A stretch of DNA of 64,000 nucleotides, taken from Hufsiella ginkgonis (GTDB lineage: Bacteria; Bacteroidota; Bacteroidia; Sphingobacteriales; Sphingobacteriaceae). Below, piece by piece: positions 24,150 to 31,845 of this stretch; the stretch's first letter is position 1; the number at the start of each line of letters is the position of its first letter. The stretch spans positions 62,001 to 126,000 of the forward strand of contig NZ_WVHS01000005.1 of assembly GCF_009834915.1 (NCBI RefSeq). Reading direction: 5' to 3'. A program made the translations under genes and the position numbers. The notes under the pieces were generated by a model, which was given only the letters and a program-made list of their open reading frames with translations, ran no database searches and was not told the origin of the DNA.

Positions 24150-25171
24150 TTCCTACCCTTAAATTTGCTGAGTGTCTTACTAAGCCTGGTTTTAAACCTT
24201 GACTGGAACAGGTTAGGCGTGTCGCCGATCTTCTCGATAAGCGACAACTCATTTTCTGACCACCCTACTTTCTTAAGAAGCGGCCGTAACTCGATATCCC
24301 ATTGTTCCGGAAGCATGACACAGTAATTATACAGGAGCGTTCTGATCGGCCACTCATATTTCAGGATCGCCAGGAACTCGATCACGGCTTGATCGTTTAC
24401 AAAGATCCGGTCTTTGAGGAAGAGCATGCCTTTTAAATCAAGTATGATCCTTTTGTAGCCGCTGCCGAAGCTTGGTAACCCGATCCTGCATTTTATCGGA
24501 TATTCATCGACGTAAAGAAGCTTCTTTCCGCTTTTAAGATAGGAGAACCAGTAAAAAAGGTGTGTGTAAGCAGTCCCCGATAACGATTCATCGAACTTGG
24601 TATCCCTAACCGAATCGGTATTGTAGACTACGGAACTGATAAAGCTCATTATCCCCCCAAGAGACCTGCAAAGGGTATAATAATATTTCTCCGTTAATGG
24701 TAAAGTGAAATCCACCAAAAATGAAGGGACGTCATCCCTGACGAATTTCTCCATACCTGTTTCATTCATGTCTATATCACACCTTATCCTATTGAACGCA
24801 AAAACTCCAATCTCCGGTCGTGTAGCTATCAGCTCCAGTATTCGCCGAACTGCTCCTTCTGCTAATGCGTCGTCATCACCGAGCAGCCAGGAGTATTTCC
24901 CTCCTGCCAGCACCATAGCCCGGTGAAAATTCCAGTCAGCGCCCTTGTTAACATCACTTCTGGCGTACTTTATACTTATAGACGGGTTATCTTTTATCAG
25001 CTGCGCTACCACCGTTTCAGTATCATCTAAGGACGCGTTATCGCTGATACATATTTCTACAACCGCGGACAACTCAGGAGTAACCTGGGAGAGGATGCCC
25101 ACGATATTCTCTTTCAGGTAAGTGCACCTGTTATAGGTAGGGATGCATATCGACAATTGGATGCTGCTCAT
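24146..25171 (-). CDS. GT2 glycosyltransferase, abequosyltransferase-like
   Basis: A 341-residue GT-A enzyme: LSICIPTYNRCTYL, CISDNASLDDT (residues 41-51), KGADWNFHRAMVLAGGKYSWLLGDDD with the metal site at 98-101. The combination ISDNAS, (N)xGADxN and GxYxWLLGxDD is what I associate with the RfbV/WbaV abequosyl-/tyvelosyltransferase group. The window carries a CDP-3,6-dideoxyhexose pathway three genes away in the same orientation, so transfer of that sugar is the leading hypothesis. It lies one base from the Wzy gene and overlaps Wzx by four bases. A different deoxysugar donor remains possible. Confidence 0.8.
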   Translation of the reverse strand: MSSIQLSICIPTYNRCTYLKENIVGILSQVTPELSAVVEICISDNASLDDTETVVAQLIKDNPSISIKYARSDVNKGADWNFHRAMVLAGGKYSWLLGDDDALAEGAVRRILELIATRPEIGVFAFNRIRCDIDMNETGMEKFVRDDVPSFLVDFTLPLTEKYYYTLCRSLGGIMSFISSVVYNTDSVRDTKFDESLSGTAYTHLFYWFSYLKSGKKLLYVDEYPIKCRIGLPSFGSGYKRIILDLKGMLFLKDRIFVNDQAVIEFLAILKYEWPIRTLLYNYCVMLPEQWDIELRPLLKKVGWSENELSLIEKIGDTPNLFQSRFKTRLSKTLSKFKGRK

Positions 25172-25172
25172 A

Positions 25173-26405
25173 TCATTCTTTAACGCGTGTTAACTTTAAA
25201 GCGGTAGTGGCGCTTATTCTTAACAGGTAAAGCGCTACAACGGTGGCCGGAATATATCCCGGATCGAATAAGGAATAGCCCGTGAAGACGGTGGAAAGAA
25301 GCATGGCAAAATACGCTTTGACATAACCCGTGGTAGTGTTCGACCGGGTGCTAAAAACACGGAAAAAAATAATTACCCAAATCAGCGCCCCAAAGATTCC
25401 AAAGTGCAGAAAAATGCCGGTAAGGCCCAAGTCAGCATCGTAAAAACCAAGCTGATCGGATAATTTCGTCAATTTGAGCTGGAGACGACTTCCGCCGAAC
25501 GGAACCCCGTTCCCGATCGCATAGGTGGTAGTATTTTCCTGGAAATTTGTAAGGAAATACTCGTGCGCCTGGTACCGAACGTCATCTTTAAAGTTTTTTA
25601 CCTGTAACTGCGAATCCGCACTCAGCTTAACTATAAGATCTCGTGAAACATACAGTCCGGCCATCATAACGACAATAAACATCAACGTGGTACCGGCCCG
25701 CTGTTTCACCTGGCTAAAAAATACAAGTGTGACCGCCCCCAAGCCTAACCCCAACAAATTCATACGCGAACGGGTGAGGAAAAACAAACAAAAACAGCCG
25801 AAAAGAAACAGCCCCAGGTGGACAAGCTTACGCCGCTCGATGTATTCGCTCAAAAAATAAAAGCAACCCAGCGCGGTAAATCCCTGGCCATAAAAGAACA
25901 CGGTCAATCCCCCACGGCGTGATTCTGATCTCCATGCAAACAATACATCGGGGAAGACCGCCGCGTTAATTATAAAAACAATAAGTGTCAGGAAAAAAAA
26001 CTTGCGTAGTAAGGACTCAATATTATCGGCGGAAAAACCGCCGAAAAGGAAAATGAAATATAACAGGAACGAGTAATAAGCAATTGAACCGATAATCGAC
26101 TGCAGGAATGGCTGTCCCCAAATGTAAAACGCAGGAATGGCGCTTATTAACACACTTATGATAAAGAATAGCACCAGTTTATCCATAAGGTTGGGCTCCT
26201 TGATCACCGGCTTCGAGTTAAACCAAAGAAAAACCAGCAAACCAGCAACGGCCATTTCGGTTATCTTGTTCAGGTTACCGATAAAGGTCGGGGACAAATA
26301 CTTGAAGTTAAAAAATTGCAAAAGGAACAATACCAGCGCAAACACGATTAGTTGAAGGCTTTTTTTCGCTCCTGCAGTAAAAAATCTGCCAATTTCAATA
26401 ATCAT
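25173..26405 (-). CDS. O-antigen polymerase/ligase-like membrane protein (Wzy type)
   Basis: A 410-residue protein with about ten membrane segments and a periplasmic loop around residues 265-325 (LQVKNFKDDVRYQAHEYF, then TYAIGNGVPFGGSRLQ), placed as in Wzy_C/WaaL-type proteins. A central cluster FFLTRSRMNLLGLGLG supplies the arginines these enzymes use on the periplasmic side. It should polymerise the repeat unit flipped by the Wzx two genes downstream. It sits between the abequosyltransferase-like GT2 and the RfbJ-like gene, so it probably recognises the dideoxyhexose-containing unit. Confidence 0.78.
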   Translation of the reverse strand: MIIEIGRFFTAGAKKSLQLIVFALVLFLLQFFNFKYLSPTFIGNLNKITEMAVAGLLVFLWFNSKPVIKEPNLMDKLVLFFIISVLISAIPAFYIWGQPFLQSIIGSIAYYSFLLYFIFLFGGFSADNIESLLRKFFFLTLIVFIINAAVFPDVLFAWRSESRRGGLTVFFYGQGFTALGCFYFLSEYIERRKLVHLGLFLFGCFCLFFLTRSRMNLLGLGLGAVTLVFFSQVKQRAGTTLMFIVVMMAGLYVSRDLIVKLSADSQLQVKNFKDDVRYQAHEYFLTNFQENTTTYAIGNGVPFGGSRLQLKLTKLSDQLGFYDADLGLTGIFLHFGIFGALIWVIIFFRVFSTRSNTTTGYVKAYFAMLLSTVFTGYSLFDPGYIPATVVALYLLRISATTALKLTRVKE

Positions 26406-26464
26406 ATCTGCCTTCTCATTTTCGTGAAACTAATCCTCACCACAATTATCCGCGAGCCCGGAAT

Positions 26465-27331
26465 TTAGGAAATATTTAGCATTGCGGTTATTCCTTCTTT
26501 TAACGAGTATCGAGGCTCCCACCCAAGCGATGCTATCGGTTCGATGTTTGCGACCGCATGCATGATTTCATTTTCACGATAAGGGAGTGCGCCGAAATTA
26601 AACGTAGAGGTGGAGCCCGAACAGGCCGCTATAAGTAAAACCAATTGATTAACGGATGTCGGCGTACCGGTACCCACTTCGAATTCAGAAAACCCTTCCG
26701 CCAGTGATTCATAACTTTCCAAAACAACTTTATAGGCAGCGGCAACGTCTTCTACATAAACAAAATCCCTCACCTGTTCCCCGGGCGTTAGCTCAATAAG
26801 CTGCTTATTCATTTTAATATCGGAAAAAAGCTTCGGTAAAAACTTGTCAGGTGCGTCGCCCGCACCATACATATGGAAAAGCTTCAGATTGATCGTCTTA
26901 CAACGCTTATTAATTAATTTAAGCCAATCGGCGGCATGCCTCTTTGACAGCGTATAGTCCCCAAGATACTTATACTGATAGTTCGGATTATTAAAAAAGC
27001 TATCAGTATTGATAAACATTTTTGTCCCGTATTTATCCGCAAGCTCATACAAATCTACCGGTAACTGTATATTGGTGCTAATAAGCTTATTAACAGGCTC
27101 GCCATGACGGCGATATACCGTTGCCACGTGCAACACGGCATATATCTCATAACGCTTGAAGATATCTTCCGGGTTGTCTGTAGAGGCGAATACCTCGAAA
27201 GAGTATCCGGTCAGACGAAACAGGTTCTGCGTGCTGTACTCCAGCCCGATCACCTGGTATTTATCAGAGAGATATTTAGCGATATTGGAACCAAGAAAAC
27301 CATTGATGCCTGTTATAAGAATTGTTTGCAT
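26465..27331 (-). CDS. RfbJ-like CDP-abequose/paratose synthase (SDR)
   Basis: A 288-residue extended SDR. The NAD(P) loop is ILITGINGFLGSNIAKYL; the catalytic region has INTDSFFN (Thr109, Ser111) and YTLSK (Tyr126, Lys130). The INTDSFFNxP block and LGDYTLSKRHAADWLK resemble the Salmonella CDP-abequose synthase RfbJ, which reduces CDP-3,6-dideoxy-4-keto-hexose at C4. RfbJ gives abequose and RfbS gives paratose; the sequence alone does not settle the stereochemistry. It immediately follows RfbH in a contiguous set RfbF-RfbG-RfbH-this gene, which is strong support for the last reduction. Confidence 0.83.
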   Translation of the reverse strand: MQTILITGINGFLGSNIAKYLSDKYQVIGLEYSTQNLFRLTGYSFEVFASTDNPEDIFKRYEIYAVLHVATVYRRHGEPVNKLISTNIQLPVDLYELADKYGTKMFINTDSFFNNPNYQYKYLGDYTLSKRHAADWLKLINKRCKTINLKLFHMYGAGDAPDKFLPKLFSDIKMNKQLIELTPGEQVRDFVYVEDVAAAYKVVLESYESLAEGFSEFEVGTGTPTSVNQLVLLIAACSGSTSTFNFGALPYRENEIMHAVANIEPIASLGWEPRYSLKEGITAMLNIS

Positions 27332-27371
27332 TGGTGCCGACCGGGATTACGTAAAAAATTAATACAATTAG

Positions 27372-28673
27372 TTAAGCAAGATAGCTTTTAATTACATCCG
27401 CGATATAATCATAATGACTCTCATCCAGACCGGGCCAAACCCCCAGCCAAAAAGATTGATTCATCACGATATCAGTATTCTTAAGATCGCCTATTACGCG
27501 GTGGTTTACCCCGGCATAAGCAGGCTGGCGCAACAAATTACCAGCAAATAGCAAACGGGTCCCGATCTTTTTCTCCTCCAGGTGCTGAACGATCATGTGC
27601 CTGTCTGCAGCATCGCCTTCACGAAGTGTCATTAAGAAACCGAACCAGGACGGGTCGCTATTTGGTGTTGGCTCAGGAAGGATAAAAACCTCCTCAAACT
27701 GTTTCATCCGTGCGTAAAGGGCCTGGTAGTTCTCTTTCCTGCGCTGCACGAAATGGTCTACCTTTTTAAGCTGCGATACACCGAATGCCGCCTGCATATC
27801 AGTTACTTTCAGGTTAAAACCTACGTGCGAGTAAGTATATTTATGGTCATAGCCGTAAGGAAGCGAGCCCAGCTGCTGTGAAAAGCGACAGCCGCACGTA
27901 TTATCCTTCCCGGGCTCGCAATAACAATCGCGTCCCCAATCCCGGAAGCTTTCCGCCAGTTTTGCAAGCTCAGGATTATTGATAAGTACCGCCCCACCTT
28001 CACCCATGGTGATGTGATGAGCGGGATAGAATGAGAATGTGGAAATATCACCGAAAGTTCCGGTTTTTTTTTCCCGGTAAGTGGCGCCGAGTGAATCGCA
28101 ATCATCTTCAATCACCCACAAATTATATTTTTTCGCTACACGCATCACTTCATCCAAATCGAACGGATTGCCAAGAGAATGGGCGATCATGATCGCTTTG
28201 GTTTTGGGTGATACCGCGAGCTCGATCTGGTCTGACTGTACGTTATGCGTCGCCAGGTCCACATCAACAAACACAGGCACTGCTCCGAATTGCACCATCG
28301 GATTTACTGTTGTTGGAAAACCGGCCGCCACCGTAATCACTTCGTCTCCTGGTTTTATGGCGCGGTCGCCCAATTTAGGCGACGTGAGCGCGTAAAAAGC
28401 TACCAGGTTTGCTGACGAACCGGAATTAACCAGCAACGCCTTAACCGCACCAAAGTAGGCGGCAAACTCATGCTCGAATTTGTTAGCGAACCGTCCGGTG
28501 GTAAGCCAACCGTCAAGTGCTGCTTCAACGCCAAAAAGGATATCTTCTTCGTCCATCACTTTTCCGGTAACCGGGATATAATGCTCGCCAGGAATAATGA
28601 TTTTGGTCGTGTTTGCCTTCGCGATCTCCCTTAGGCTTTGTTCAAGTTGGGGATTATTAATGTTCTTCAGCAT
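27372..28673 (-). CDS. rfbH: CDP-6-deoxy-4-keto-glucose 3-dehydratase (E1)
   Basis: A 433-residue PLP- and iron-sulfur-dependent dehydratase. It has the aspartate aminotransferase fold but carries histidine, His220 in [13 protein letters not shown], in place of the Schiff-base lysine. That is the hallmark of E1, which binds pyridoxamine phosphate. Four cysteines at 250, 252, 260 and 262 (DCYCEP...CGCRF) form the [2Fe-2S] site of the family. With the E3 reductase it removes the C3 hydroxyl of CDP-6-deoxy-4-keto-glucose. Length and spacing agree with Yersinia/Salmonella E1. It is downstream of rfbG and upstream of the RfbJ-like SDR. High confidence. Confidence 0.95.
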   Translation of the reverse strand: MLKNINNPQLEQSLREIAKANTTKIIIPGEHYIPVTGKVMDEEDILFGVEAALDGWLTTGRFANKFEHEFAAYFGAVKALLVNSGSSANLVAFYALTSPKLGDRAIKPGDEVITVAAGFPTTVNPMVQFGAVPVFVDVDLATHNVQSDQIELAVSPKTKAIMIAHSLGNPFDLDEVMRVAKKYNLWVIEDDCDSLGATYREKKTGTFGDISTFSFYPAHHITMGEGGAVLINNPELAKLAESFRDWGRDCYCEPGKDNTCGCRFSQQLGSLPYGYDHKYTYSHVGFNLKVTDMQAAFGVSQLKKVDHFVQRRKENYQALYARMKQFEEVFILPEPTPNSDPSWFGFLMTLREGDAADRHMIVQHLEEKKIGTRLLFAGNLLRQPAYAGVNHRVIGDLKNTDIVMNQSFWLGVWPGLDESHYDYIADVIKSYLA

Positions 28674-28712
28674 TTGATAATAGTTATTCAGCCAGCTAAG
28701 TGGCAGGCATAT

Positions 28713-29792
28713 TTAATTTTGTATAAATTCTATGATTTGTTGCTCGGTAAACGGTATGATCGACGAAGGTTCATTTTTATACTGTTTGTACCAGGCAATA
28801 GACTGTTGAATAGCTTTCAGCGCGTTATATTTGGGCACCCATTTCAGTTCAGCTGCCGCCTTGCTGATATCCAACTTAAGCAATCCGGCTTCGTGTGGAT
28901 TTTTCTCAGATACCAGTAATTCAAAATCCCCTTTGCCCCACGATTCGATCGCCAATGCCACCATCTTACTTACGGGAAGTGCATCGGTAACTTCCGGGCC
29001 AAAATTATAAGCCTGTGAGAAATAAACCGGGTTAACTGCTAACTTGCTGCCAAGCAACAGGTAACCCAACAATGGCTCGAGCACGTGCTGCCACGGGCGT
29101 ACAGAATGCGGATTCCTGATCACAACCTTCTCGTCCTTTGCAAGCGCACGCGCTATATCGGGAATAAGCCTGTCCTTCGCCCAATCGCCGCCACCGATCA
29201 CGTTTCCCGCACGACCGACTGCGATGCTTTTCCCATGCTCGTGGTACTTTGATACATTAAAAAAAGAATTCCGATAGGAATCGATCACAAGTTCGGCGCA
29301 TGCTTTACTCGCACTGTACGGATCGTACCCGCCCAATCGATCGCCTTCCCGGTATGGGTATATCCATTCGTTATTATGGTACACCTTATCGGTCGTAATC
29401 AGTACTACACTACATGGCTTTTCCAGCACCCTGATAGCGTCAAGCAAGTTGGCGGTACCTATCGCGTTTACCTCGAACGTTTCCGATGGTATCTCGTAAG
29501 ACAATCTTACCAGCGGCTGTGCAGCCAGATGAAAAACAAAATCAGGCTGAAAGCTTTCAACAGCCTGGAGTAACTTTTCCCGGTCGCGCAAGTCTCCTAT
29601 TACCGAGTCGTTCAGCGTATCCCCGTTCAGCAGATGATAAAGATCAAAATCATTCTCAGGCGCCAATGAGTAGCCCTTAACGTCAGCGCCCAACATAGAC
29701 AGTAACTTGAGCATCCATGAACCCTTAAAGCCCGTATGCCCCGTAAGAAAAACACGCTTCCCTTTATATGTTTCTTCTAATTCTTTAAACAT
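28713..29792 (-). CDS. rfbG: CDP-glucose 4,6-dehydratase
   Basis: A 359-residue SDR. I start it at the ATG at 29792, because the frame continues 72 codons further into rfbF and that extension is unlike the family; the chosen start begins MFKELEETYKGKRVFLTGHTGFKGSW, one base past the rfbF stop. HTGFKGSW is the RfbG version of the NAD loop, followed by HLAAQPLVRLSY, TTDKVYHN and YSASK (the catalytic Tyr/Lys). It converts CDP-glucose to CDP-4-keto-6-deoxyglucose, the second step toward CDP-dideoxyhexose. Length matches Salmonella RfbG. Confidence 0.95.
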   Translation of the reverse strand: MFKELEETYKGKRVFLTGHTGFKGSWMLKLLSMLGADVKGYSLAPENDFDLYHLLNGDTLNDSVIGDLRDREKLLQAVESFQPDFVFHLAAQPLVRLSYEIPSETFEVNAIGTANLLDAIRVLEKPCSVVLITTDKVYHNNEWIYPYREGDRLGGYDPYSASKACAELVIDSYRNSFFNVSKYHEHGKSIAVGRAGNVIGGGDWAKDRLIPDIARALAKDEKVVIRNPHSVRPWQHVLEPLLGYLLLGSKLAVNPVYFSQAYNFGPEVTDALPVSKMVALAIESWGKGDFELLVSEKNPHEAGLLKLDISKAAAELKWVPKYNALKAIQQSIAWYKQYKNEPSSIIPFTEQQIIEFIQN

Positions 29793-29793
29793 A

Positions 29794-30564
29794 TTACCAG
29801 ATTTTCCATTTCGCTTTACCTGCAGACCAGTCCTCCTCAAGCTCTTGCTTGTCGCGAAGCGTATCCATAGGCTTCCAAAAACCATCATGCTTATACGCCG
29901 CCATCTGATTTTCCGCCGCAATTCTCTCCATCGGATCTCGCTCCCAAATGGTACTGTCGCCATCAATATAGTCAAATACTCCAGGTTCGCATACAAAAAA
30001 CCCGCCATTTATCCATGCACCGTCGCCTTTCGGCTTTTCCATAAAAGAGCGTACGGTATCGTTGTCGGCCAGATCAATTGATCCAAAACGGCCCGACGGC
30101 TGCACCGACGTAACAGTGCACATTTTTCCTTTAGCTTTATGGAACCTTACCAGCGCCGTAATATCAACGTTACTCACACCATCACCATACGTGAGCATAA
30201 ACGTCTCGTTACCTACGTGTTGTTTAATCCGCTTAATCCTGCCCCCCGTAAATGACTCGTTCCCCGTATCAACCAACGTGATCTTCCATGGCTCCGCCTG
30301 CGAGTCGTGCACTTCCATGGCGTTTTTGGTAAGATCAATCGTCACATCAGATTTATGCAAAAAGTAATTGGCAAAATATTCTTTAACTACATAGCCTTTG
30401 TAGCCCAGGCAAACTATAAAATCGTTAAATCCATGGGCCGAATATATCTTCATGATGTGCCAAAGGATTGGCATACCACCTATTTCCACCATCGGTTTTG
30501 GTCTCAATACCGTTTCCTCAGATAACCTGGTTCCTAAACCACCGGCAAGAAGTACTACTTTCAT
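29794..30564 (-). CDS. rfbF: Glucose-1-phosphate cytidylyltransferase
   Basis: A 256-residue nucleotidyltransferase whose opening, [28 protein letters not shown], is characteristic of RfbF: the GGxGTRL loop binds CTP and the ETxxxPKPM stretch is specific to glucose-1-phosphate cytidylyltransferase. [12 protein letters not shown] supplies the metal-binding Asp. It makes CDP-glucose from glucose-1-phosphate and CTP, the entry to all CDP-3,6-dideoxyhexoses. It is the second gene of the pathway block after the E3-type reductase, 27 bases away, and 1 base separates it from rfbG. Confidence 0.96.
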   Translation of the reverse strand: MKVVLLAGGLGTRLSEETVLRPKPMVEIGGMPILWHIMKIYSAHGFNDFIVCLGYKGYVVKEYFANYFLHKSDVTIDLTKNAMEVHDSQAEPWKITLVDTGNESFTGGRIKRIKQHVGNETFMLTYGDGVSNVDITALVRFHKAKGKMCTVTSVQPSGRFGSIDLADNDTVRSFMEKPKGDGAWINGGFFVCEPGVFDYIDGDSTIWERDPMERIAAENQMAAYKHDGFWKPMDTLRDKQELEEDWSAGKAKWKIW

Positions 30565-30591
30565 ATATAAATTAATTTGTGTGACAAAAGA

Positions 30592-31632
30592 CTAAACCTC
30601 AACCTCGACATTTTCGCCGAGGGGATACGAACAGCACAATAAATATTCGTTATCCTGTAAATCGGCCGGGCGTTTGTTAACGCCGATCATCTTAATTGCT
30701 CCCTGACGCAGGGTACCTTTACAAACGGTGCAATTTCCTGTCTGGCAGGAGTAAGATAGCTCGAGCAACGCGTCTAATCCCGATTCCAGGATACTTTTAC
30801 CCTTAGGTACCTCCACCGCATGTTTCTTATTATCTTTTATTAACGAGATGGTCTGGGTAGTAACTTCTTCAAAATCCTTTGGGTCTCTTACGATCTCAAA
30901 ATCCTCATAATGAATATCATCCGGCGCTACACCGACGTGTGCCAATGCTTGCCTGACGGACTCCTTCAGGCCCGTCGGTCCGCAAATGTAATGGATGGTT
31001 CCGGTAGAATTATCTGTTTGTTCCAGTAACGCAAGCACTTTCTGCTCTGTAATTCTACCCTGTATAAGATAAGGGTTGGCTGCGTCGACCGTAAGCCGCG
31101 TGTGAAAATGGACAGCCTTAAACATATCCGGGTACTCCTTTAACATTTCGCCGATCTTATTGAGAAAAATCACGCTTTCGAAGTCCCTGTTGCCATAAGC
31201 CAACGTCACCCGGTTGCCTGTATTGTGGTGTAAAATATATTTCGCTATAGAAATCAGCGGCGTGATCCCGCTGCCGGCTCCCCAAAGCATAATATGTTTG
31301 GAAGGCGGGGTACCGGCCGGGTCAAAAACAAAGTCACCCATCGGTTTAAGTACTTCAACCATGTCGCCCTCCGTTACCTTATCATTAATATGGTTAGAAA
31401 CGATACCGCCAGGGATGCGTTTTACAGTGACTTCAAGACAGGGATCTACACCAGGGGCTGATGAAAACGAATAAGGGCGGATATAACGTCGTCCATTGAT
31501 ACGAAAGATTAGCGTAAGGTACTGTCCGGGTAGATAAGATACCTTTTTCAGAGCAGGTTGTTTGAAGCAAATAGTAACCGTGTCCTTTGTTTCCTTTTTT
31601 AGCTCAACGACCTTTAGCGTATACGTTAACAT
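30592..31632 (-). CDS. E3-type CDP-6-deoxy-glucoseen reductase, FNR followed by ferredoxin domain
   Basis: A 346-residue flavo-iron-sulfur reductase. The first part is a ferredoxin-NADP+ reductase domain: RPYSFSSAP (52-60, flavin), then GAGSGITPLISI (about 118-129, NAD(P)H). The C-terminal about 80 residues are a plant-type [2Fe-2S] ferredoxin with C296-x4-C301-x2-C304 and C333/C334. In AscD/DdhD, the known E3 of this pathway, the ferredoxin domain is at the N terminus; this order resembles PaaE-like reductases. Its position directly before rfbF argues for service as electron donor to RfbH. It would pass electrons from NAD(P)H through the flavin and cluster to E1. Confidence 0.88.
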   Translation of the reverse strand: MLTYTLKVVELKKETKDTVTICFKQPALKKVSYLPGQYLTLIFRINGRRYIRPYSFSSAPGVDPCLEVTVKRIPGGIVSNHINDKVTEGDMVEVLKPMGDFVFDPAGTPPSKHIMLWGAGSGITPLISIAKYILHHNTGNRVTLAYGNRDFESVIFLNKIGEMLKEYPDMFKAVHFHTRLTVDAANPYLIQGRITEQKVLALLEQTDNSTGTIHYICGPTGLKESVRQALAHVGVAPDDIHYEDFEIVRDPKDFEEVTTQTISLIKDNKKHAVEVPKGKSILESGLDALLELSYSCQTGNCTVCKGTLRQGAIKMIGVNKRPADLQDNEYLLCCSYPLGENVEVEV

Positions 31633-31763
31633 CTGCGATAGACATTATTAAGACCACAATAATAATAAAAAATTTCAAATTAATAGCGGCATTTCTTGTT
31701 AAGAAATTAAAAATATAACTTCTTTTTTGCGAATTAAATCACGGCGAAGCCAAGTCACCAAAT

Positions 31764-31799
31764 AAAAATGACAGAAGCAACGAGTTTGTGCTTCTGTCA
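31764..31799 (-). terminator. Intrinsic terminator of the wza-wzc unit
   Basis: A perfect 11-bp stem, TGACAGAAGCA (31769-31779) with TGCTTCTGTCA (31789-31799), encloses a nine-base loop. Read on the reverse strand it is followed at once by TTTTTATTT. It lies 47 bases past the wzc stop, so it ends wza-wzc and separates it from the dideoxyhexose operon, which therefore needs its own promoter in 31633-31763. Confidence 0.88.
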
Positions 31800-31845
31800 G
31801 TATTAACCACTTTAGCGCTTAAACAGCACCTTTTATTAAAGGATA

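Noticed and set aside
29793-30008. N-terminal extension of RfbG (72 codons)
   Set aside because: It overlaps rfbF on the same strand in another frame and looks nothing like the family, whereas the ATG at 29792 gives the exact RfbG start one base after the rfbF stop.
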